Source of the DNA: Saururus chinensis
Lineage: Eukaryota; Streptophyta; Magnoliopsida; Piperales; Saururaceae
DNA: 64,000 bases
Assembly: GCA_035235625.1 (NCBI GenBank)
Contig: CP141143.1
Coordinates: 2,648,501-2,712,500, forward strand
Direction: 5' to 3'
A model generated the notes under the pieces. That model was not told the origin of the DNA. It made no database searches and saw only the letters and a list, made by a program, of their open reading frames with translations. Below, piece by piece: positions 23,801 through 35,825 of this stretch. Within the stretch, counting starts at the first letter, position 1. The number at the start of each line of letters is the position of its first letter. The translations under genes and the position numbers were made by a program.

Positions 23801-26359
23801 TAGGTATATAAATTTTATAAAACAAATTAAATTGAATAAAAGGATCCTCAAGAAAGTGGTAAGACTTCAGACACCTACGTTTATGTATAATGAGCTGTCT
23901 TTGCTGGTATCACACATGTTAAACTCTGATCTGACAAAATTAAACAATCTTAAGGCAGTTATCTTCATGTTATGCTTCAAATTTTTCAGGATCTTTCTCT
24001 GATTTTTTACATTCTAAAATCAAGCAGTCTCGGCACATCCTATGACCTCTGCTGTCATGTAGACACACCCATTGATATTACGATCTTTTTATTACTATAA
24101 AATTATTAAAATATTTATGAAAAATAACTTTTTATTATTCAATAAAAGCTTAACATAGATTAATGCACAAGCTCACCAATCGCATGCATACTGTCACATG
24201 GTCACGCCACCTGCTACACGCTGACCCTGCCCATACAGGGGCCTCATGCTAGGAGCTAGTGTGTGTACATTTCCCATTAACATATTAAAGTCTGGATCAA
24301 TTTCCAGGCTTTAATAATTCTTGATATATGACAAATATTTGCAGTTATCTTTTTAGGCAATATTGAGTTAGCACTTTTCAGGAAGATAAGAACTATATTG
24401 TAGTTTATGAAATAGTTATTGCAGATTCATTGTGTTTCAACTCTTCATATATGCAGCTTTGTTATGCAAGATTGCTGCTTTAAGATCATTTTCTCTAGAC
24501 AAGCTACACTATTGGAGAGAAAGAGCTTCTGGCATGAGTTCTCTAGCTTATTTTCTTTCCAAGGATACAGTTGATCACTTTAGTACGCTTATCAAGCCAC
24601 TGGTTTACTTATCCATGTTCTATTTCTTCAACAACCCAAGATCATCTTTTACAGATAATTACATAGTGCTAGTCTGCCTTGTATACTGTGTGACCGGTAT
24701 TGCCTATGCCTTTGCCATCGTCCTTGAGCCCAGTCCAGCCCAACTGGTTAGTAATTTGTTTAATTAATATTTCTGTTTTCATGTGCATCTAGTTGTGCTC
24801 TCTCTAATGCTGTATCAACCTTGGCTTCTGCAGTGGTCAGTACTCCTCCCTGTTGTATTGACTCTCATAGCAACCCAGCAGAAGAAAGGTGTTGTTCTGA
24901 AAGCATTAGATTCTTTGTGTTACACGAAGTGGGCTTTGGAAGCATTCGTGATTGCGAATGCTGAGAGGTATGGCATTTCCTTCTTTTGCTGAAGTGGAAC
25001 CCAGAGTAGATATGTTCCAAAATATTAATTAATAGACCTCAGGTACAATGAACCACCTTCAATTTTAGATGTAAAGGGGGGCATTTTTTATGCACAGATA
25101 CCTCCAAATCAATGTTTGAAATTATTACCGGGGATTGATATTTTTTTTAATTTTCTTGAAATGTGGAGAGTACATAGGAAACCCGAAAAGGCAAAACTCC
25201 ATTTACAAAGCCAAGGACAAAAAGCTTGCTTAGTTTGGAAACCAAGAATTGCGGATTATTATATGTCAATGTTTGCATTCTAGGGAACTAAAATATATAA
25301 AATGTTTATCATCTAAAATATGCTATAATCTCCTTACTAGTTAGAGACTTAGAGGAAGGGATACGAAGTACATGATTCAAGAGAGGAGCTGCTAATGAGC
25401 GTGGAAGGCAGATGAGAAGCCAGTAGTAAAAATTCTGGTTAACATCTAATGACCATCTGTTAAATTACAAAAATAGATTTCAGTTCAATGCAGTAGGTAT
25501 AATTAACTTTGGGGAAAGAGGGGGAGATCTGCAAAACTGTGAAGTGGAAAGATGCATGCATTCATTTTACCTTGAAGAATGTTTACCTTTTAAGCCAGTA
25601 AACTAAAAATGTATTCGCTGATGATAATTATGCAGGGTTTGATGTTCATATAGATGTTGAAGAGAATATTGCCAGTACTCCCTTGTTTACTTAACGATGT
25701 TTAAACTTACTCTTGTTATACCTAGAAGAATGACTGAACTTGAATTCATTTACAAACTAGCGCTGTTAATATATGTTTCCCCGTGAATACAACAATATAT
25801 TTTTGTGTTTGGCATTCTTGTTGTTGTGAAGCTAGCATAACACGTAATGATTGTTAGTTACTCGTTAGTTAATAAGGAATCTCCACAAATTATTCCACAA
25901 TAGATTAATTACAGAGTATTTATGTTTCCCTTAAATACAACTATGATTTTTTTATATGCTTTTCATTTTTTTGGTGAACTCAGCATCATGCTTAGTGATT
26001 GCCAGTAACTCATCACTAATAAGGATTTCCCAATCATTCCATGATATTTCCAACAAGAATTAGTACCATATTAAACATGGAGGAGCATTGAGTAACGTTC
26101 TGTTTTTGTATCTTTATTTTCGATGTTTGGATATAGAAATTTAAGTTATTTCCTCCTGCAGTATAATTCTGAACTGTTCATGCATAAGTTGCGTTTCTAC
26201 AGGTATAGCGGTGTGTGGCTGATAACTCGTTGTGGATCACTTATGAAAAGTGGTTATGATCTTCATGACTGGGGTCTTTGTTTATTTATCCTCACGGCTT
26301 ATGGTATAGTTTTTCGTGCCATTGCTTTCTTTTGCATGGTGACCTTTCAGAAGAAATGA
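14809..26359 (+). CDS. ABC transporter G family, half-size WBC type of the ABCG24/ABCG28 clade
   Basis: Fourteen exons: 14809-15047, 15217-15293, 15980-16252, 17196-17259, 17344-17490, 17671-17705, 18277-18350, 18679-19586, 20355-20651, 21642-22127, 22618-22766, 24457-24746, 24834-24967, 26203-26359. All junctions are GT-AG and in phase, giving 1109 aa, the usual length of this long-N-terminus clade. A signal peptide (about 1-29) leads into a Cys-rich extracellular domain containing [13 protein letters not shown], then a membrane segment near 295-315 and a basic linker ([14 protein letters not shown]). The ATP-binding domain has Walker A GPSGAGKT (537-544), signature ISGGQ (645-649), Walker B LLILDE (665-670) and H-loop His 702. 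A C-terminal membrane domain follows and the protein ends FQKK. Half transporters of this type work as dimers. Arabidopsis ABCG28 acts in pollen tubes, but the substrate here is unknown. No key residue is missing. Confidence 0.95.
20695..20720 (+). repeat. (TC)n microsatellite in ABCG intron 9
   Basis: About 13 uninterrupted TC dinucleotides in the intron after the ATP-binding exon 9; likely length-polymorphic. Confidence 0.95.
22767..24456 (+). other. Long ABCG intron 11 (1690 bp)
   Basis: The largest intron of the gene, bounded by GTAAGT and ATGCAG. AT-rich; no ORF or complete mobile element could be delimited in it. Confidence 0.7.
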
Positions 26360-27566
26360 GTCCATGTAGTCATTATTTCCCATGTTAAGTGTACAAAAAG
26401 GAAATGGGAAGAGGAAAGGTTCTTCGTATAATTCTTTCTATATGTAGTCTCCTAGAGCTCTACATTCGTTACCTATATGGGCAGACTTCTATAATGAATC
26501 ATGGAAGGCTTGCTAGGGAGACTCAGATCGGCCCTCTAGCAACATCGCTCGCATACCACATGCCACATGCCACATGCCATAGTGCACGTGACAAAAAGTT
26601 CTTCCTAGTACAGTAGTTACTGCTTTTCTTCCATTATTCTGTTTTCGAAAACCGACCTCAACGGGGGCAGCCTATTACGAATTATTGAACAGGAAAAGCA
26701 GCTGAGGAAATTATAACAAAAGGGTGAGAAGTATTCTACCCTTTGTTTTAGCCAGCCTACCCCTTATAACATAGTAGTGGATATCTATTATATGTGCATA
26801 AATGGGGTAGACTGGCTAAAACATGGGTGGCAAGCCATCCTCTCTAAATCACATGTGGCTAGTAGCTTTTGCATGAATTGGCACGTCGGAGTTTCAACTC
26901 ATTATAGCTGTGGCTTGGGACCATGATTTGATGGCCTAGGAGCCAGAGTTGTGGTGAGCCAGCTCCGGCTATCCCATCTCTACATACAAATAGTTTTAAT
27001 TATATGATAACGTGAGAGTAATGCTTTGAGTCAATCTTCCCACCTTTACGTTCGTGGCAATGAACTAGTCGCATAGACTGTTACCCTTATTATAAATTTT
27101 CACATTCAAACGGAGAGATTTGGTCACGTAAACCATCTTGAAGGAAAATGATATATTTACATCCAAAATTAAATTTTTATAAGTGTTTATTTTGTTGGAA
27201 TATCACTATCCATATAGAGGAGTAAAATTGCCCATGGCTGTTAGATATGGGATTTCGTAGAACCATGGGTGTAGGGAGATGGCATGTGTGGTCAGGAGAC
27301 TCAGGACTAATTAGCTTATAACGCTTCACCATGTAAAGCTTCACCAGGAGATCGAACATCACAAAATCTGCTTGTATGAGCCTGACCTAACAAACCTTCT
27401 TAACTATCGTTTGAGTGGGTAGAACATGTGGGTTTCACCCAAAGCTCACTTCACCTACATATTATGTCCAATCAAAAATTGAATGATAATTATTTTTTGG
27501 GATAAATAGTTAGTCACCCTGCCCTGGCTGAATCAACCCCTATTTTATTTTTCTTTGTTGGCAACT
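26360..27566. other. ABCG 3' UTR followed by intergenic sequence
   Basis: No gene seen. A short tandem CATGCCACATGCCACATGCC lies near 26559. The stretch just after the stop at 26359 should hold the transporter's 3' UTR, but no unambiguous poly(A) signal was chosen. Confidence 0.35.
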
Positions 27567-27735
27567 GGCGTAATGTCACATGGTAACGAAGTAGATTAAT
27601 CGTGACACATATTAGGGGCACACACGTATAAAATGGTATAGTTCTCATAATATATATACCTAATATATAATATTTTTAACACGTGTCATAAATAGTCTAC
27701 TTTATTACCTTATAATAATAAAAAAATTACACTAA
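27567..27735. repeat. Foldback (MITE-like) element containing a G-box
   Basis: The left arm (about 27570-27610: GTAATG, GGTAACGAAGTAGATTAATC, GTGACAC) is the imperfect reverse complement of the right arm (about 27678-27732: GTGTCAT, GTCTACTTTATTACC, TTACAC). The right arm contains CACGTG at 27680-27685, the core bound by bZIP factors. Flanking duplications were not resolved. It lies 0.8-1 kb upstream of the bZIP gene. Confidence 0.55.
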
Positions 27736-28108
27736 TTCAAGGTGGCGCGGGCTAGATTCTTCTATTTTGAAAGCCATCGGTGAACTTTGAAGACAGGCAT
27801 CCAGCCCCTACTTACCAACGCCCTCGGTTTCAGCGGTTCCAAGCAATTAATTCCCATCCCACCGAGCTCTTAGCATTTAGCAGTAATTATTGCTCTCTGT
27901 TTCCCCGCATTCACTAACGTTACGGCTGTTCACCTTTTCCCTCTTTTTAAGTTCCAGGAAATAAAACTTTTTTCGTACTAATAAGCGTGCCCGTGGTACG
28001 GACTCCCGTCTTGGGCCAAAAACAAGGAATGCTGGCGCCAGTGATTTCATAGTAAAATTTTGGCTTCTTCTTTTCAGAAACTTTTAATTTGACTTGAGGA
28101 TATCTGGA

Positions 28109-28128
28109 CATGCATGCATGCATGCATT
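28109..28128. promoter_or_regulatory. RY-repeat cluster (overlapping CATGCA) upstream of the bZIP gene
   Basis: CATG is repeated five times with a 4-bp step, giving several overlapping CATGCA/TGCATG sites. In plants this motif is bound by B3 factors of the ABI3/FUS3/LEC2 group in seed promoters. It sits 430 bp before the ATG and may lie in the promoter or leader. A functional role is inferred. Confidence 0.5.
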
Positions 28129-28558
28129 GTCATTGATTGGCCAGAGCCCACCCAGAAGTCAGAAGCACGTCATTTACTCTCGTCTGCTGTAGAGTTCTGT
28201 TACATGCCTCGTATCTAATGTGCTTCGACATCTCATTCTTGCTTCCTTCTACTGGAATCGGCCATTTCGAGCTCTGTTTTAGGTGCGTCCTGCTGCAATC
28301 TCGTCTGGTAGATATCAGGAGGCCTCCGTGCTTCCTTTCCCGCAAAATTCATACGCATGCAAATGCAAAGCCTGCATTGCAATATGTATTCAAGTAGCTC
28401 ACTTGCATATGCTTGTCTTTCTTCTAGCCAACTGGCCTTACCATTTGAACGGTTTGACTTTCCTGTAGATTCAGAGGTTCATGCATGTTTCTCGATCGTT
28501 GTTGCATATGTACTGATCTCCATCTTTTAATTTTATTCATTTGCGGCTCTAATGGCAG

Positions 28559-29639
28559 ATGTTACACACCGATATCCCCGATGAAGAACAAAAGCCTTTC
28601 GAACTTGGGCTACCCTGCATATATGACTTGGACCCCCCAACTGCCCAATTTCCTGGGTGCTTGGAGCTCCCATTCGGCTCCTCAATGAAGCCGCAAGATC
28701 TGCCCCTCATCCCCGAACTGGAGGACGTTCTTGAAAGTAGCATGGTTGGTAGAGCAGTCTCTCCAGGGCTTACGTTTTTTGCTGAGAAGCCCGATCCGAC
28801 CCTGCATCAGTGTGCCCCGCCTATTTCAGCCGACCCGGTGACTGAGGCTTGGGCAGGAGTGAATACCCGGGTGGGGCTCGTCCTTCCTCACTACTCCAGC
28901 CCGGCTGTTCCTATCATGGCCGTTTCTAGAAGAAGACTCGACCCAGCTTACGACCAGCAGCAGCAGCTGCTGCGGGCCCAAGAGCAGCGTCGTCGGGAGC
29001 GAAAGATCAAGAACCGCGCCTCAGCTGCTCGTTCAAGGGCTCGCAGAGTCGTAAGTCGAGCTCCGTTTTCTACCATTATCCATCACTAGATCCAGGTTCC
29101 TTCTCTGCTCGCCTGATTTTCAGGCAGGCACCCACGCATAAAATGCGATAGACATTCCCACGCTGTGCTAGTTTGACGACATGGAACTTCCTGATACCCA
29201 TGATCTGAATTAAAGATGTCACGTTCACTTCCTGATTGTTAGTTAGTCCACATATGAAAGAATGCCCTTTCTTTCTTGTAATCACATTCATCTTGCAGGC
29301 ACATATTACCGAACTGGAGTGCCAGATAGCGGCATGCAAAGCAGAAAATGGGAAGCTCGAGAAAAGAATGGAGGTACATTTCCGAATCCTTTTGCTATTT
29401 CATTTGTTCCTAGTGGGTTTGCTTTGGATGGAGGCTCTCTGTTAATCTCTAAATCCTAAAGAAGCAGAGGGGAGCCTTGTTTTCAAACTATATACATCCA
29501 ATTGCATACATGGAGATAAACCAACTCTAAACCTTTTCAACGAACTTCGCTGCAGAATGTGAGCAAGAGCTGGAACAAATTTGTGGCTGAAAATCCCCCA
29601 TCAAAGGAGTTCAAAGTAGTTGGATCCAAAAGTCTCTGA
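28559..29639 (+). CDS. bZIP transcription factor, group A-like, short
   Basis: Three exons, 28559-29050, 29299-29373 and 29556-29639, join in phase to 216 aa. The ATG directly follows CAG, and an in-frame TAA sits 9 bases upstream, so an additional 5' exon is possible. The basic region RRRERKIKNRASAARSRARR (about residues 142-161) has the N-x7-R signature. The zipper continues over two exons (AHITELECQIAACKAENGKL) with Leu, Cys, Leu, Val at the d positions, so it is short and weak. The N-terminal half is acidic and Pro-rich (LPLIPELEDVLES), followed by a Gln run (QQQQ). It would bind ACGT-core DNA as a dimer in the nucleus. ABI5/AREB-like or FD-like origin is uncertain because the conserved N-terminal boxes and the C-terminal phosphorylation motif are not seen. 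Confidence 0.8.
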
Positions 29640-30595
29640 GGAGACGGACAGGACAACATTCAGAGATATTGTCACCAATAAAAGAATGTGAGAGGAGTGA
29701 TGATGAGATGAACAAATTCCATGTCATAGAACTTGGTCTTCTTGATCCCCACCAGGGGCCTGGTATACCTTCTCAAACTATCCTTTCGTGCAATTTAATT
29801 TCTGAACTTCCTCCAAAAAAATATGCCACTGATCATCAGCGTTAGCTTGGCCGAGAAAGGGGTCTCTTAACGTTTTCAAGCATTTCAAAGTAGAAATGAC
29901 GAAAACTCCGCTTCAAATTCAACACAAATAATCTGGTCTCATAGAGCGGCGACTCGATTCCATGGGGACTCGGGTACACTTAGGTAGGTAGCCTTAAAGC
30001 TGAATGCGGGCTCCACTCCAGAAGCTGACCTTTGCCTCGCTCAAACTCGCTCAGCTCAAGCATTTGACATTTTTTTCTTTTTAACTCAACCACGGGGACA
30101 AGACATTATAGGGGGGAGTCCAGGATGTTGGGTTCAGAGCACGCATCCATGGGGCAATATGGCTCATCCAGAGACATTGTAAGCTCTATATTTACTGATT
30201 ATACAGTCTTTTTCATTTAATTCCACCGAACGGTGAAGGCCATTTAAGAACATAGGCATGTGCTGATCCAACTTAAATTTTGCTGGTTGGATCTCTTCCT
30301 ATTGCAGAAAGTCTTAAGGTCAAAACCCATTGGGTATAACGTGTGAGGGTGCATCAATCTGATCAAGCTGAAAACAATAGAAGCAATTTCATTGTTCTAC
30401 AATGCGCCACTGGTGAAGTGTATCTATACCTGCTTTCCTATTCTTTAGGTCAATACCCATACTCTATGAATACCCATTTCTTTAATTTGTACATGAACTC
30501 GTCTATTTCCCCCCCCCAAAAATGCTTAGAATGCCCACCATAGAAAAAAACCATAAAAAAATAACTAACATTTTTTAACAACTTAGTACCCCTTA
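29640..30595. other. bZIP 3' flank and intergenic sequence
   Basis: Contains the probable 3' UTR of the bZIP gene up to roughly 29.9 kb, then non-coding sequence. A poly-C tract lies near 30511. No gene seen. Confidence 0.35.
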
Positions 30596-31266
30596 CACCC
30601 CCCAATAATTTTACTCATACCACTTCAACACCCTAAAATTTTTGGAGGTTTTTTGGCGGGTGGTATCCTCTGCCAAATAAAATTAATTTGGACAGAGGCC
30701 TTAAGTCCCTACAAAATTTTACATATTGTGGCAGTAACCACCCCCCTACCAAAAGTTTTCAAGAAGTTTAAAAAACTTCTGAAAGTTTCGTGGCAGGGGG
30801 TACCCCCAACAAATAAATCTGCATTATACGGGGAACAAATGTCCTCATTAGTATTTGCATATTGTGACAATGACCTCTCCCCGCCAGAAACCATCTAGAA
30901 ATTTGAAAAATTTTAGGAGGTTTCATGGCACAGGATATCATCCACTAAATAAAACTTATTTGGACGAAAATCTTAGTTCCTTGTTAAATTTTGCATATTT
31001 TGGCAGTGACCACCTCCCACTAGAAACCATTTAAAAGTTTTTCAGATGAGCAATAAGGTGAGGGGGAGAGGGAAAAAGATTGTGGAAACTAAGCCACAAA
31101 TAACAGGGGAAATGGAACAGCTCACGCTAAAGGGGGAAGATTGTGAATGGGGCAATGAAAGAACAAAAATAAAGTTAAAAAAATAGTAAAGGGTGGGGGG
31201 TATTTAGTAATTTATTAAAAAAATTTGGGGTGTATAAAGTATGGAGGGGCTTGAGTAAAATCTGGG
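30596..31266. mobile_element. Inverted-repeat element carrying a 136-bp triplicated unit
   Basis: The left end CCCCCAATAATTTTACTCAT and the right end, read in reverse complement as CCCCAGATTTTACTCAAGCC, are imperfect inverted repeats. Inside are three tandem units whose equivalent points GAGGTTTTTTGGC, GAAAGTTTCGTGGC and GAGGTTTCATGGC fall at 30645, 30781 and 30917. Each unit contains a CATATT(G/T)TG(G/A)CA(G/A)T block and ends with a run like AAGTTTTCAAG or AAAAGTTTTTCAG. There is no coding capacity. A non-autonomous DNA transposon is likely; the superfamily is unknown because no target-site duplication is clear. Confidence 0.55.
30640..31050. repeat. Three tandem copies of a ~136-bp unit
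   Basis: Unit starts near 30645, 30781 and 30917 with constant spacing of 136 bp. Copies differ by many point changes, so the duplication is old. Outer copies 1 and 3 share TTTGGACAGAGGCCTTAAGT / TTTGGACGAAAATCTTAGTT; copy 2 is more diverged there. Confidence 0.8.
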
Positions 31267-32781
31267 GAAGAAATAGCTGTATTTTTTATACATATTAGTC
31301 AAAGTGCATGTACATAAACACTTAAACATAGAGGAATAGAAAAAAGAAAAACATATGAACTAAATGTATTTTGCTTACAAAATGTGATTATACAATGGCT
31401 ATATAAATGTTTTTTTATAACAAAATGCTCTAACCATAATTGCCTATTTGCACATGAGAGGAGAAAACATCTATATTCGAGTGATATAGATGATAGTAAT
31501 AACATAAATAAGGAATTAAAAGGGGAAAATATTTAAAGAAAAAGATAATTATACCCCAATGCAATGACCAAAATAAAAAGGTAAATAAGTTAATTTTGGA
31601 CAAAAAATACCTAAATATATAAAGTAACAATAATCACTAGATGTAGCCCAACACATCAATGAAAGAACCAATGTCCATGTCCGAGTGGAGCAAAGGATGG
31701 TCAAATCTTATGATGGGGTAGGCCAAGCTAAGCCATGTTTTGCCCGATCAATTGGTTGCTCAACTCATTGAGTCTTCTTTTCTAGTCAAAAGTGAATGCA
31801 CCAATTCATTGCATCCAATAGTGAAAGGAAGTTGTCATGTCGTTTTCCTTCGAGGTAAATCGTGTCTGACAAATTTAAATTCATATAGGTGGACAAGTCC
31901 ATGCATATTCACATTTTTTTATCTAAAACTAGTTGTCATGCAATAAGATATAAATGATGTTTAAAGATCGTGATATATAAGAAGTAAAATGTCATCTTTT
32001 ACAACATTTTATTGAGACAAACACAAGACCACTTACAACTATTGAATATATTAGACGCTTCAAATAAGGTAAATTTATCAAATGTTTCATAAAAAGGCTT
32101 CTTGGTAGAATGATCGGGATGACAAATACATATATGGTTGGGAAGGAATATGCCCCATTTTTTTGCAGGTTCATGGGGCATATTAAATAATAGAAGTTCA
32201 CCTATATGGATAGGCAATTTACATGATTTGACAGTCTTAGGTGAAATTTATAAGAGGTAAATTTATCAAATGGATGGCAATGACAATGTCTTTTATTACA
32301 AAATTCTGAATGAAGGTAAAAGAAAACAAATTGGATTGATACATGAGGCATGAGAATAGTTAGATCATGTTTGCCCATTTTCTTAGGTAAATCTAAGGCA
32401 TAACTAGGCAAAATAGGAGGGGAAACTTGAGGGAATGTGGATTGAATTAGATGTTGGTTAGAATGTGTGTATTCATGAACAATGAACAAGTTGCCAACAA
32501 TATTAAGAAATGTAAATTAACTTGCTTGGAAGATAATGTGAAAATGTAACATCCATATTGTTTACCATAAATAATTGAAGAAAGGAGTTTGAGTTCTGAT
32601 GACAACATGCAAACTCTATAATGGATATGATCATCAGGTTAGTGATTGTCCTCTTAGTGTCAAATTTGGCGTACAATGATCCTAAGCATGCATATAGAGT
32701 AGTATTTGATCAAAGGAAACATACATCACAAGGCCCATATAATGCAAGACGAGTACTAATAAGTTACCACTCATAAACTAA
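31267..32781. other. AT-rich intergenic sequence, possibly decayed transposon
   Basis: Only short interrupted ORFs. A phrase AGGTAAATTTATCAAATG occurs near 32068 and again near 32256, suggesting a duplicated segment of an old element. No host gene recognised. Confidence 0.35.
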
Positions 32782-33066
32782 TCAACCATTTCGGTATAGT
32801 GCCAAATCAGAACAAATAATATCATTTCCTTCTTTATTGCAACACAAGCATATTATTACGAGGCTCAACTCCGTCTTCCTCTTCCTTAATCCCAAAGTTG
32901 AATAGATTGCTATTGGTAGAGCCATGGCCAGAGCTGAAGGACCTGATGTGGTCATTGGGAGAGCGCTTGTGCTTGAAGTTGGAGCAGCAACACATCCATA
33001 GAGTTGTCGCAATTCTTCTTGGTTGTCCTCCAATTGCTTTTCATAGCCAAGAACTTGCCACACTTG
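32782..33066 (-). pseudogene. Fragment resembling the C-terminus of a plant Ptta/En-Spm transposase
   Basis: A minus-strand frame reads GYEKQLEDNQEELRQLYG near its start, a short coiled-coil type ending like that of Ptta/En-Spm family transposases, then a Thr/Ser/Pro/Ala-rich tail. No DDE-type catalytic region precedes it in frame, and neighbouring frames are broken. It is best read as a dead transposon remnant; the family assignment is from memory and tentative. Confidence 0.4.
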
Positions 33067-33618
33067 CGGCTAGGGCTAGAAATTGGGTCGGGTCAGGTAT
33101 GAGGGTAACTTTACTTTTTTTTCTTAAATTAAATTTTTTTCTTAACTTAATATTTTATACATTATTTTTGCGTAGGTCAAACATAGAAAAAATTTAAATA
33201 CTTTACAATATTATAAATAGATGTCAAACATTTTCTATGTAATATGAGAAAATGAGAATTAGAGAGAGCATTATGGCATCATCAAATACATGTCCAAAAT
33301 TATAAAAATCTCACATAAACTTACTAATTAATTATTAAATAAAATAAAAATATAAAAAAAATTCTATGAGAAATTTTTTCATTCTCTCTACCTTAGGCTA
33401 GGCCATTGTTAAAAAATATGATCGAGGACAAATTGTAGAGGTAAATTCCGACTTGACTCTACTTTTAAAATTGATAAAATTTTAAAACCTTGTCCCTATT
33501 TTAAATTGGGTTAGGTGCGGGTAATTTTCCCAACTCTACTTGTGGCAGATGAAAGGTTTCACCACATGCCCCCTTTTATAATGCGTCTACAATGTCCAGA
33601 AGTCCTTAAGGGCCAAAG

Positions 33619-33755
33619 GATGTCTTATAAAATACCTTTGAAGCTTTAGTCCCTAGAAGTGTTATTCAACTAAGAAGAACGGTCTTGATGCCTTGCAAAA
33701 TCTCTTTAAAACTTTGGTGGCTAAAAATACTATTTGGCAAAGAAGAAGAGTCATA
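33619..33755. repeat. 68-bp direct duplication
   Basis: GATGTCTTATAAAATACCTT at 33619 is repeated as GATGCCTTGCAAAATCTCTT at 33687. The units keep the order GAAGCTTTAGTCCCTAGAAG / AAAACTTTGGTGGCTAAAAA and CTAAGAAGAACGGTCTT / CAAAGAAGAAGAGTCAT. Confidence 0.7.
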
Positions 33756-35825
33756 CAGAACGGTGTGAAAGAATCGGTAAGATCAAAAGACGGGCTTCAT
33801 AGGGAAGCGTAGAGAAAAAAATTATAAGGTCTTCCAAGTGGTCCAATGATGAAGCGCAAAGAAAGCAGTGGCTAAACTCGTCCTGCTCCCACTCCCCTCT
33901 TAAATATTACAAGTCCTTATATGTGTGGGTAGGCAAAGAGATAACCAAAACCAATAACCACGATTGATAAAATAAGATCATAGAGTTTAGGAGAATATTA
34001 TAAGAGTCCTTGGATGTGTTTAAATTTGGATAATTGAAGAATAAGAATAAAAATTTAAGGGCAAACTAGTTAAAAATATAATATTCTATAGTCCAACCTT
34101 CCCACGTTTTTAAATAGTATGATGCTGTTACATTACCTATTAACCGCTCAATAAACTAGGTAATTAAGTAAAATCACTTAAAAATTTTATGCTTTTAAAT
34201 AATAGAAAAATAATTCTCCATTCTCTATTTTTAGAAGGAACCGTTCTACCATGTGACCATGCATATGTTCATTGAAATTTTCACATATAAACTCAAACTC
34301 ATGCCTTAATTTACTCATACAAATAAACTAAATGTGTCAACCATTAAATGGGCATATCTACCATGTAGCCCGTACAATGGTTCCACTAAATAATCTTTAT
34401 GATTTTAGCCAGCCCACTCACCGCCCATCCATGGATCTAGGGCTGGTCCTCAGCCAAATAATCGGCGAATAAAGTTTATCCATGTCTATGTCCGCTAACA
34501 ATTTGTCCATTGGCATTTTATCCGTGGACAAAGCTTCTTTTTCGGCGAACACGGCCATTGGCCATAAACATAACCTCTTAGACAAGTGGATAAAGGTTGA
34601 AGTGGTTGGAGAGAATGAGAACGTTGTTAACGACTTTAACTAAGTAGGGCAACTAGGGTAAGGATCTCTAGATTAAGTAATTTAGTATATAATAATAATT
34701 TTTAAACTTATATATGTCATCTTTTTTAATTTGTAGTATTACTATTAAATAAATTAGTTCATTTTAAAAAAGCCAAATAGAGCTATTAATGTAGAAAAAA
34801 TATTTAATAACTAGCTTTAAAAAAGAACTCAAATATAACATTAACATAATTATATTTAAATTTATAAAAATTTAACTATAAAAAAATAATGTTTAAAAAT
34901 AATTAAAAGAGAAATAAAATTATCCTTCATATAAGAATGCACACTGTATTTAAAAGTTAACTGAACCTCGACCAAACGGCCAGACAAAGTCTTTGTCCAT
35001 AGCCATGGACAAAAGTTAACGGACAAAAAAATTCGACTAAACACAGCCACAACATTAGACAATGGATATCCACAACCAACCCTACATGGATCTACCATTT
35101 GTGCATATATCTACCATTAGTGCATAGGAGGGATGCCTTAGCTAAAATGCGGATGCCAAATTACTCATCCTTAAAAATTAATCAATATGCCCCGTGCCTT
35201 AAAATGATTTATCAAGCTTACACGCTAACACTTGTAGAATGTAGCCCTCCGAAGCGCCCATTGAGGAAAATTCCATGGCCCATGAAAGCCCTGAAAACCC
35301 CAAAAGTCCCTTCAAGCTGTCACAATTAGAACTAGATGTTGACATCCCATGGAGTAAGGAAAAGATCCATATTAATCTAAAACACTAATTGTTGCGATCT
35401 CGCCATGGGACTAATGTGTACGGCACCAAGCATCCTATGCAGCTACATCTCCCGTCAATGCTGCATGCGTGGTATATCCATTATAATAAAGCATAAGCTG
35501 ATTGTCCAATTTAAGAATGAAAACTTCCACCGTGAGTTCCAAATAACAAATAGTAAAACTTCACGCATCAAATTAGAGGAAACATAATGAAAGAGTAAGC
35601 TTTAGGTGGAAATTACCATTTAGATGGAGGGCAGAAACCTTCTTCCGCATTTCACGCCTTTCACAACATTGTCCCATATAAAATGAGGGAAACAAAAAGG
35701 TTACAACAAAATTTCTATGCATTAAGCAAAGCATCTCCATTCACCTCCTGCAGCAAATAGCTCCAATCAGCCATTCCAAACCCTCAAAGATTGTGAATTG
35801 AATATCGGACTCATGCATCAGTGGC
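33756..35825. other. Intergenic, repeat-rich, no gene
   Basis: Between 34430 and 35100 is a candidate inverted-repeat element. TGGATCTAGGGCTGGT and GTCCGCTAACAATTTGTCC on the left have partial reverse-complement echoes on the right (GTTAACGGAC, CCAACCCTACATGGATCTA). The arms are too degenerate to set ends. AT-rich sequence fills the rest; the FHA gene's 3' UTR lies at the end. Confidence 0.35.

Noticed and set aside
28137-28468. ORFs upstream of the bZIP start as separate genes
   Set aside because: They look like leader or promoter sequence on both strands, with no known domain. An undetected 5' exon is possible but cannot be supported.
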